From: Acidimicrobiaceae bacterium
GTDB lineage: Bacteria; Actinomycetota; Acidimicrobiia; Acidimicrobiales; RAAP-2
DNA: 7,794 bases
Reading direction: 5' to 3'
NCBI GenBank assembly: GCA_003157945.1
Contig: PMFY01000218.1
Location: 1 to 7,794, forward strand
The position numbers and the translations under genes were made by a program. Shown piece after piece: positions 1 through 4,464 of this stretch (the stretch's first letter is position 1; each line of letters begins with the position of its first letter). The notes under the pieces are model-generated. The model made no database searches. It worked only from the letters and a program-made list of their open reading frames with translations, and had not been told where the DNA came from.

Positions 1-1
1 C

Positions 2-580
2 GCCCACTTCAACGAGGTGTTCCTGTCCGACGTGGTCGTCCCCGTGGAGAACGTGGTGGGCACCGTCGACGGAGGGTGGGCGGTGACCCACACCACGCTG
101 GCCAACGAGCGGAACCTGATCGGAGGCATGGGTGGCGGGGTCACCGTGGCCCAGCTGGCCCGCCTGGCGCAGGCGGCTGGACGCGCCGACGACCCGTTGA
201 TCCGCCAGGGGATCGCCGAGTTCTACACGCGTACGCAATTGCTGCGCTTCATGAACCTGCGGATCCAGACGGCACTGTCGCACGGGCGGATGCCCGGCCC
301 GGAGGCGGCGACCACCAAGCTGTTCGTGTCCCGGCACCTGGGCCTGACCGGCGACCTGCTGATGGAGATCGAAGGCGCCGACGGCATGTTGTCCGGTGCC
401 GATGCCCCGGATGCCGGTGCCTGGCAGCACGCGTTCCTCAACCAGTGGACGGCGAGGCTGGGCGGTGGGACCGACAACATCCAGCGGAACTCGCTCGGCG
501 AGCGGGTGCTCGGCCTGCCTGCCGAGCCGCGCGTGGACAAGGGCATCCCGTTCAAGGACTCCGTGGTGGCACCCGGCTGA
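2..580 (+). CDS. acyl-CoA dehydrogenase, C-terminal part (5' end outside window)
   Basis: The reading frame is open from base 2 to the TGA at 578-580 and gives 192 residues, the C-terminal half of an acyl-CoA dehydrogenase. These FAD enzymes introduce the alpha-beta double bond into acyl-CoA thioesters and pass electrons to ETF. The visible part starts in the middle domain (FNEVFLSDVVVPVENVVG, then DGGW) and continues into the all-helical C-terminal domain. It ends with the family signature GGGTDNIQRNSLGERVLGLP. Where the medium-chain enzymes have the catalytic Glu (YEGT) this protein has Gly (GGGT). A Glu-Arg pair in the first C-terminal helix (LANER, visible residue 36) lies where isovaleryl- and long-chain-type enzymes carry their base, so the enzyme may use that one; this is inference. 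Substrate cannot be told. The stop lies 20 bp from the convergent stop of the phosphoesterase gene, with no obvious terminator between. Confidence 0.93.
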   Translation, partial: AHFNEVFLSDVVVPVENVVGTVDGGWAVTHTTLANERNLIGGMGGGVTVAQLARLAQAAGRADDPLIRQGIAEFYTRTQLLRFMNLRIQTALSHGRMPGPEAATTKLFVSRHLGLTGDLLMEIEGADGMLSGADAPDAGAWQHAFLNQWTARLGGGTDNIQRNSLGERVLGLPAEPRVDKGIPFKDSVVAPG

Positions 581-600
581 GGAGGTCGGCGACGAGGTTG

Positions 601-2178
601 CTACTGGGTGGGCGGCAGGCGCCGGGCCGGGCCCGGCTCCTGGGTCGGCATCTCCTGGACCGGGGCCAGCGGGTAGACGGGCTGGTCCTCCGAGATCTCG
701 TCGATGTCGCCGGTCGTGCAGCCGAGGGACGCGACTCCGCTCTGCGTGTCGTGCGAGGTCGACGGGAGGGTGGGGGCCGAGGGGTCGGGCGAGACCGTGC
801 GCAAGGTCGACGTCAGGTCGCCCACCGTCTGGCGCCGCCAGGCCGAGATTTCCGAGCAGTGGATCCCGAACCGCTGCTCGAGGAAGCGGATCTGCGAAGT
901 GTGGTCGAACACCTCCGACGAGACGTAGCCTCCCCGGCTGAACGGCGACACGACGAGCATGGGGACCCGGAAGCCCAGCCCGATCGGCCCGGCGATGCCG
1001 TTGGCGTCGGCCGGCAGGGGGTCGACGGTCACGTATTCGCCGGCGGTTCCCGGCGGGGCCGTCGCCGGCGGCACGTGGTCGAAGAACCCGTCGTTCTCGT
1101 CGTACATCACGAAGAGCACCGTCTTCGACCACACCTCGTGGTTCGAGATCAGGGTGGAGAGCACCTGGTCGATGAACCAGGCCCCCAGGGCCGGCGGGGA
1201 CGGAGGGTGCTCGTCGTACCCCAGCGGGGGGATGATCCACGACACCTTCGGCAGGGTCCCCGACCGGACGTCCTGGGCGAAGTCGTTCGGGAAGATGGGG
1301 AGGAACGCCTTCTGGTAGAGCGAGGACGAGGGATCGGAGTACTGGGAGAAGTAGGGCAGGATGGCGTCCGAGATGGCCATCACGTTGGGATTGTCCGCCT
1401 GGTAGGCGGCACCCGGTGGTGAATACGTCTTCCACGAGACCCCGGCGTCCTCGAGCAGTTCGGGCACCGTCGTCCAGTTGACGCTGAACCTCGCCTCCGG
1501 CAGCGGGTTGGTCAACAGGATCGGGCCGCCGTGGCTGCCCGTGGGGTCGATCGTGCCCGACAACGCCATCAGGCGGTTCGGGTGGGTGGGGCCGAGGACC
1601 GAGCAGTGGTAGCCGTCGCAGATCGTGAAGGCGTCCGCCAGCGCGTAGTGGTAGGGGAGATCGGCGCGCGTGTAGTAGCCCATGGTCAGGACGCCGTCGG
1701 CCGGACCTTCGAACGCGGTCGAGGTGTGGGTCTCCACGAAGGCATCCATCGCCCCCCCGTTGCGGCACAGGTGCTGGGCCTGCCAGAAGTGGTCGAGGTC
1801 GTGCGTGCACTCGCCGACGCCCGTGGACACGTCGAGACGGAAGGGGAGCTGTACCCCGGTCGGCGACCTGGTGGTGTTGGCCGGAAAGGGTTGCGCAAAC
1901 GCACCGAGGTGGCCCTGGGGATGATCGTCGAAGCCGCGGACACCCCGGTAGGAGCCGAAGTAGTGGTCGAAGGAGCGGTTCTCCTGCATGAGGAAGACGA
2001 CGTGCTCGACGGCTCCGAGGTCCGACCCCGCCGGTGCGGCCGAGGCCGCCCGGGCCACGGTGGACGACGATCCACAGGCGGCGGCGAGTACGCCGGCTCC
2101 GACGGCGAATGCTCCACCCAGGAACTGCCGGCGGTCGAACGGACCGGCCCCGACTCCGGCCGCAGGCAACTTCGCCAT
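601..2178 (-). CDS. Tat-exported phosphoesterase, phospholipase C / acid phosphatase family
   Basis: The 525-aa product belongs to the phosphoesterase family that contains mycobacterial and Pseudomonas phospholipases C and AcpA-type acid phosphatases. It starts with a Tat signal: DRRQFLGG with Arg16-Arg17, a hydrophobic stretch at about 19-34, and a lipobox-like LAAAC ending at Cys35, so it may be a membrane-anchored lipoprotein. The mature part begins with QENRSFDHYFG (Glu66, Asn67, Asp71, His72). It continues with HDLDHFW (126-132), YHCSVLGPTHPNR (190-202, with Thr198 the likely nucleophile by analogy to PlcH), GYDEH (320-324) and YDENDGFFDH (359-368), the metal-site acids. All the core residues I expect are present. 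The length fits the compact mycobacterial enzymes; the extra C-terminal domains of the larger Pseudomonas PLCs are absent. I chose the ATG at 2178 because it places the RR motif near the N-terminus and has a G-rich site (GGGGGGA) 5-6 nt upstream. A GTG at 2337 would add 53 residues in front of the signal. Substrate (phospholipid or other phosphoester) is not determined by the sequence. Confidence 0.9.
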   Translation of the reverse strand: MAKLPAAGVGAGPFDRRQFLGGAFAVGAGVLAAACGSSSTVARAASAAPAGSDLGAVEHVVFLMQENRSFDHYFGSYRGVRGFDDHPQGHLGAFAQPFPANTTRSPTGVQLPFRLDVSTGVGECTHDLDHFWQAQHLCRNGGAMDAFVETHTSTAFEGPADGVLTMGYYTRADLPYHYALADAFTICDGYHCSVLGPTHPNRLMALSGTIDPTGSHGGPILLTNPLPEARFSVNWTTVPELLEDAGVSWKTYSPPGAAYQADNPNVMAISDAILPYFSQYSDPSSSLYQKAFLPIFPNDFAQDVRSGTLPKVSWIIPPLGYDEHPPSPPALGAWFIDQVLSTLISNHEVWSKTVLFVMYDENDGFFDHVPPATAPPGTAGEYVTVDPLPADANGIAGPIGLGFRVPMLVVSPFSRGGYVSSEVFDHTSQIRFLEQRFGIHCSEISAWRRQTVGDLTSTLRTVSPDPSAPTLPSTSHDTQSGVASLGCTTGDIDEISEDQPVYPLAPVQEMPTQEPGPARRLPPTQ

Positions 2179-2227
2179 CAGGATCCCCCCATTCGAACGG
2201 TGCGCCCCCCAGCTACCGTGCTGCGTC

Positions 2228-2248
2228 GCACACGTCGCGACGTCGTGC
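2228..2248. promoter_or_regulatory. dyad upstream of the phosphoesterase gene, candidate operator
   Basis: A perfect 12-bp palindrome, ACGTCGCGACGT (2232-2243), is flanked by further complementary arms GCAC (2228-2231) and GTGC (2245-2248), with a single unpaired base at 2244. It lies 50-70 bp upstream of the phosphoesterase ATG. A weak -10-like TATGGT on the minus strand (2254 to 2249) touches it, so a bound protein could block that promoter. No clear -35 accompanies the hexamer. Chance dyads are common in DNA this GC-rich, so this is a candidate only. Confidence 0.3.
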
Positions 2249-2340
2249 ACCATATCCCCGATACCGATCCCGCGGATCGGACGCACCGATGGCCCCGCCT
2301 CAGACGGGGGCCTGTGGCGTGCCGCCCGAGCCGTCACCCC

Positions 2341-2368
2341 GTCCGGTTCACCGGCCGGTGCACCGGAC
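2341..2368 (-). terminator. 28-nt near-perfect dyad after the HxlR gene, probable terminator hairpin
   Basis: Two adjoining 14-nt arms (2341-2354 and 2355-2368) are complementary at 13 of 14 positions; the one mismatch is at 2348/2361. As RNA this gives a stem of about 12 bp closed by a GGCC loop, starting 33 nt past the stop of the HxlR gene on the minus strand. No U-tract follows, which is common for terminators in high-GC actinobacteria. It also lies about 165 bp upstream of the phosphoesterase start, so a protein-binding role cannot be excluded. The motif CACCGG recurs at 2349, 2361 and 2375. Confidence 0.45.
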
Positions 2369-2400
2369 CGTCGGCACCGGTGCGGCAGGTCGTCGACGCG

Positions 2401-2874
2401 TCACGCCATGCGGGCGGCGATGTCGGCCGGCATGCCGGGACCCGGCCGGACACCCACCTCCGCGGGGTCGTGCACGTGACCGCACCCGGCACACGTGGTC
2501 TGCTCAGTGACCGGGCCGCCGCAGACGGTGTGGACGTAGAGGATGGGCGGACCGTCGGGGGCCGCCCACCGGTCGCCCCATTCGGTGAGGGCCACGATGG
2601 CCGGCGCCAGGTCGCGACCCTTGTCCGTGAGGAGATACTGCAGGTGCTCTGCGCCCTGGTCGGTGGTGCGGCGCTCCATGATCCCGGATTCGACGAACCC
2701 GTCGAGGCGATTCTTGAGGATGTTCGTGGCGATGCCCAGTCTGAGCCAGTCGTTGAATCGTGTGGATCCTGCGAACAGGGCGTCCCGGACGATCAGGAGA
2801 CTCCAGCGTTCGCCCACCAGTTCGAGGGCCCGGGCGGCGGAACATACCTGGTTGTCGTAGGTCCTTCCGAGCAT
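2401..2874 (-). CDS. HxlR-family winged-helix transcriptional regulator with C-terminal Cys cluster
   Basis: The 157-aa product is a MarR-like winged-helix regulator of the HxlR/YodB/HypR group, cytoplasmic and dimeric in studied members. The family pattern is clear: RTYDNQVCSAARALELVGERWSLLIVRD split across residues 4-31, RFNDW (39-43), the recognition-helix part GIATNILKNRLDGFVESGI (47-65), the wing ERRTTDQ and LTDKGRDL (83-89). Cys11 sits at the conserved N-terminal cysteine that senses electrophiles or oxidants in several relatives. After the DNA-binding domain comes a tail with Cys118, CAGC (128-131) and His133/His135, which looks like a small zinc-ribbon or rubredoxin-like knuckle seen in a subset of this family. 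The ATG at 2874 is preferred. A TTG at 2910 would add 12 residues but lies within the operator palindrome. A -10 hexamer TACAGT (2886-2881) ends 6 nt before the ATG, pointing to a leaderless message. It is divergent from the SRPBCC gene, which it probably regulates together with itself. Confidence 0.9.
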   Translation of the reverse strand: MLGRTYDNQVCSAARALELVGERWSLLIVRDALFAGSTRFNDWLRLGIATNILKNRLDGFVESGIMERRTTDQGAEHLQYLLTDKGRDLAPAIVALTEWGDRWAAPDGPPILYVHTVCGGPVTEQTTCAGCGHVHDPAEVGVRPGPGMPADIAARMA

Positions 2875-2880
2875 CTTCCC

Positions 2881-2910
2881 ACTGTACCCATTTCTACTTG
2901 CATCATGCAA
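2881..2910 (-). promoter_or_regulatory. promoter of the HxlR gene (leaderless)
   Basis: On the minus strand, TTGCAT (2910 to 2905) and TACAGT (2886 to 2881) are separated by 18 nt, a plausible sigma-70-type -35/-10 pair. Transcription would begin about 6-7 nt later, at the ATG at 2874. The -35 hexamer lies in the right arm of the 17-bp palindrome, so a regulator bound there would occlude it. Confidence 0.5.
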
Positions 2911-2912
2911 GT
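2896..2912. promoter_or_regulatory. 17-bp perfect palindrome, primary operator candidate for the HxlR regulator
   Basis: ACTTGCAT-C-ATGCAAGT is a perfect inverted repeat with 8-nt arms about one central base. Its size and symmetry suit a dimeric winged-helix protein. Its left arm holds TTGCAT (2899-2904), the -35 of the rightward promoter, and its right arm gives TTGCAT on the minus strand, the -35 of the leftward promoter. One bound dimer could therefore control both genes. It is relatively AT-rich against very GC-rich surroundings, so it is unlikely to be chance. Confidence 0.7.
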
Positions 2913-2926
2913 CACTCCCGTATAGT
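2899..2926 (+). promoter_or_regulatory. promoter of the SRPBCC gene
   Basis: TTGCAT (2899-2904) and TATAGT (2921-2926) with a 16-nt spacer form a good -35/-10 pair on the plus strand. Transcription would start near 2933, inside the second operator copy, giving a leader of about 60 nt before the ATG at 2995. Confidence 0.55.
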
Positions 2927-2927
2927 C

Positions 2928-2944
2928 ACTTGTGTCATGCAATC
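2928..2944. promoter_or_regulatory. degenerate second copy of the operator
   Basis: This site begins ACTTG, has TG in place of CA, and continues TCATGCAA, so it matches the first 15 positions of the 2896-2912 palindrome except two. Its centre is 32 bp from that of the first site, close to three helical turns, so two dimers would bind the same DNA face. It covers the expected start point of the rightward transcript. Confidence 0.55.
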
Positions 2945-2994
2945 GGATGCCGGGGGTCACCGGCGTCCGTCAACCACGATGAGGAGAGCGCACC

Positions 2995-3468
2995 ATGTCC
3001 GATCAGAGTTACACCGCCACGTTCACGGTCGACCAGTCCCCCGAGGAGGCCTTCGAGGCCATCACCGACGTCCGGGGCTGGTGGTCGGGGGAGATCGAGG
3101 GGAGGACCGACGCGCTGGGTGAGGAGTTCACCTACCGCTACCGGGACGTCCATTACTCCCGGCAGACGATCACCGAACTGGTCCCGGCGAGGACCGTGGT
3201 CTGGCACGTCGAGGAGGGATTCCTCGACTTCGTGGAGGACAAGACCGAGTGGACGGGAACGGACATCCGGTTCGACATCTCCCCGACGGACGGCGGGACG
3301 GAGGTCCGGTTCACGCATGTCGGCCTGGCGCCCGACGCGCAGTGCTTCGACGGTTGCTCGAGCGCCTGGAGCTTCTACGTCAACGGGAGCCTGCGGAGTC
3401 TGATCACCACCGGGAAGGGCGAGCCGAACGACCGGGAGACGGCGGACGGGGTGGGTGCACCGGCCTGA
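2995..3468 (+). CDS. SRPBCC / AHSA1-like domain protein
   Basis: The 157-aa product is a single SRPBCC (START-like, AHSA1 type) domain, a cytoplasmic hydrophobic-pocket fold used for binding or modifying small lipophilic molecules. Visible landmarks are the first strand YTATFTVDQSPEEAFEAI (6-23), then DVRGWWSGEIEG (25-36) with the Trp pair usual in this group, the strand FTYRYRD (45-51) and the strand VVWHVEE (68-74). A long C-terminal helix contains CFDGCSSAWSFYVNGSLRSL (117-136), then TTGKGEP. There is no signal peptide or membrane segment. The start is well supported by GAGGAG at 2981-2986, 8 nt from the ATG. The gene is divergent from the HxlR regulator and shares the operator region with it; HxlR or ArsR regulators paired with SRPBCC proteins are a common arrangement, often tied to detoxification, but the ligand here is unknown. 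Cys117 and Cys121 form CxxxC near the pocket, possibly redox-active (inference). Confidence 0.88.
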   Translation: MSDQSYTATFTVDQSPEEAFEAITDVRGWWSGEIEGRTDALGEEFTYRYRDVHYSRQTITELVPARTVVWHVEEGFLDFVEDKTEWTGTDIRFDISPTDGGTEVRFTHVGLAPDAQCFDGCSSAWSFYVNGSLRSLITTGKGEPNDRETADGVGAPA

Positions 3469-3528
3469 GGGCGCACGATCTCCTGGGCACGCACCACCGG
3501 AGCCGCCGTGCGGACCGGGCCGGGTGAA

Positions 3529-3544
3529 CTCCGCAACTGCGGAG
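3529..3544 (+). terminator. short hairpin after the SRPBCC gene
   Basis: CTCCGC-AACT-GCGGAG is a perfect 6-bp stem with a 4-nt loop, starting 60 nt past the SRPBCC stop. It has no U-tract. Its right arm is the acceptor end of the tRNA relic, and the relic itself adds strongly folding GC runs (3560-3578), so this block could together end transcription from the left. Confidence 0.35.
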
Positions 3545-3584
3545 GGAGGGGGAACCGAACCCCCGGGGGCTCGCGCCCCGCGGC
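3539..3584 (-). pseudogene. relic of a tRNA-Ser 3' half (variable arm, T arm, acceptor 3' strand)
   Basis: This segment matches 6110-6155, the 3' half of the tRNA-Ser(UGA) gene, at 41 of 46 positions in the same orientation. Read on the minus strand it has a variable arm GGGGC-GCGA-GCCCC, a T arm GGGGG-TTCGGTT-CCCCC, then TCCCTCC and discriminator G. Two of the five differences are a compensatory A-T to G-C swap in the variable stem. Two others fall in the T loop and replace A58 and A59 by G and T, and A58 is nearly invariant in working tRNAs. Homology stops at the anticodon stem. There is no U33, no pairing anticodon stem, and no GGAGGGA 5' acceptor strand within the next 100 nt, so this is not a complete tRNA. 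It could be an attachment-site remnant or a decayed duplicate. Confidence 0.75.
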
Positions 3585-3813
3585 GTGTTCCGGTGCGTCC
3601 CAGGGCGTCCATGGCCTGCTGCGGAATGGCCCCGGACCGGACCGTTGAGCCGCTGGACCTCGGCCGATCCGGGCACGAGCGGCGCCGGAGCAACCCACCG
3701 ATCGGATCGGACGGGGCGAGTCCGCGCCCCGGATGAGTGGGGCACGGCGGTGGTCACTTCTTGCTGTCAGACTGCTCGCGCGGCCGGCCGGCACGTTCCG
3801 CGCTGCTGGTGCG

Positions 3814-3830
3814 AGGTCGAGAGTCGACCT
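3814..3830. promoter_or_regulatory. 17-bp inverted repeat upstream of the 135-aa gene
   Basis: AGGTCGA-GAG-TCGACCT has perfect 7-nt arms around a 3-nt centre and ends 32 bp before the ATG at 3863. It could be an operator for a dimeric regulator or a hairpin in the leader. No convincing -35/-10 pair is visible beside it. Confidence 0.4.
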
Positions 3831-3862
3831 ACGGGTGGGTCGGTAGCGATCGAGGAGACGGA

Positions 3863-4270
3863 ATGGCTGAGCACTTCGGCTACGACATCGACAGGCGGTA
3901 CCTCCCCGTGCTGCTGCCCTTCCTGGTGCGACCGTCGAAGGACGGGGTCACACTGACCGACGACGGCTCATTCGTGGCGACCTTCGGCTTCCTGCAGGTC
4001 GTGACTCCGCTGGACAACGTCGCCGGGGCCCATCTGACCCGGGGCTACCGCTGGTGGACGGCTGTCGGAGCCCGAATGTCGCGTGCCGACGACGGTCTGA
4101 CATTCGGCACGAACGCCCAGGCGGGTGTCTGCGTCCACTTCGTCCAGAAGGTGCCGTCCCGACTCCGACGGAGCGGGCATTCGGCGCTGACCGTGACCGT
4201 CGCCGACCTCCAGGGTCTCCTCGCGGCCTTGGGTGGAGACGACGACGAGGCGGATCCCCCTTCGCCCTGA
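3863..4270 (+). CDS. conserved-looking small protein of unknown function
   Basis: The 135-aa product is not one I can assign to a named family. The ATG at 3863 has GAGGAG at 3852-3857, 5 nt upstream, and the protein from there looks genuine. It has no signal peptide, and 13-22 (YLPVLLPFLV) is a short hydrophobic strand rather than a membrane helix. Two beta-type stretches follow, VTLTDDGSFVATFGFLQVV (29-47) and an invariant-looking centre RWWTAVGARMSRADDGLTFG (63-82). Then come AGVCVHF (87-93) with one Cys, and HSALTVTVADLQGLLAAL (106-123). The tail DDDEADPPSP is acidic and disordered. The alternating strands suggest a small beta-rich fold, possibly PH-like (weak inference). I have an impression of similar small actinobacterial proteins with the RW...G.R.S..D.G.TFGT pattern but cannot name them. 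It is convergent with the flavoprotein gene, 194 bp away. An upstream GTG at 3737 is in frame but gives poor protein sequence. Confidence 0.78.
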   Translation: MAEHFGYDIDRRYLPVLLPFLVRPSKDGVTLTDDGSFVATFGFLQVVTPLDNVAGAHLTRGYRWWTAVGARMSRADDGLTFGTNAQAGVCVHFVQKVPSRLRRSGHSALTVTVADLQGLLAALGGDDDEADPPSP

Positions 4271-4389
4271 GCGGGCGGTGGACTACCTCCTGCGGTGGAC
4301 GTCGCCACAGCGGACGTCTGTCCCGCCACCCTGACCGGCGTCTCGTCCGTTCCCGTCCGGTCGGGGGTAGGTCGGGCGCGGACACGGTT

Positions 4390-4408
4390 GCCGGGCTCGT
4401 CGCCCGGC
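4390..4408 (-). terminator. GC hairpin between convergent genes
   Basis: GCCGGGC-TCGTC-GCCCGGC is a perfect 7-bp stem with a 5-nt loop. It lies 57 nt past the stop of the flavoprotein gene on the minus strand and 120 nt past the stop of the 135-aa gene on the plus strand. As a symmetric hairpin it could serve either direction. No U-tract follows on either strand, so this is a candidate. Confidence 0.35.
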
Positions 4409-4464
4409 GGGGCGGCACGAGTGTCGGGTGGCGCGTTCGTGGACCCGTGGCGGTACCCGAAGTG

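Larger units (their letters stand above)
3469..3862. other. 394-nt stretch without a credible gene
   Basis: Between the SRPBCC stop and the next start I find no reading frame with plausible protein character; long open frames on both strands here are compositional artefacts of the high GC. The stretch holds a short hairpin at 3529-3544, the tRNA-Ser relic at 3539-3584, and the 17-bp inverted repeat at 3814-3830. The remaining part, about 3585-3813, shows nothing I can name. Confidence 0.6.

Noticed and set aside
76..1422. Long plus-strand open frame of 448 codons
   Set aside because: It overlaps the acyl-CoA dehydrogenase and the phosphoesterase in other frames, and its product is low-complexity Arg/Gly/Pro-rich with no domain.
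2179..2337. Upstream GTG start adding 53 residues to the phosphoesterase
   Set aside because: It would place an unrelated Arg/Pro-rich stretch before the Tat signal. The ATG at 2178 has a ribosome site and the right distance to RRQFL.
2875..2910. TTG start adding 12 residues to the HxlR protein
   Set aside because: That start lies inside the palindromic operator and upstream of the -10 hexamer, and the added residues are not part of the family domain.
3539..3680. A second complete tRNA-Ser gene
   Set aside because: Only the 3' half is present. No matching 5' acceptor strand, D arm or pairable anticodon stem follows, and the T loop lacks A58.
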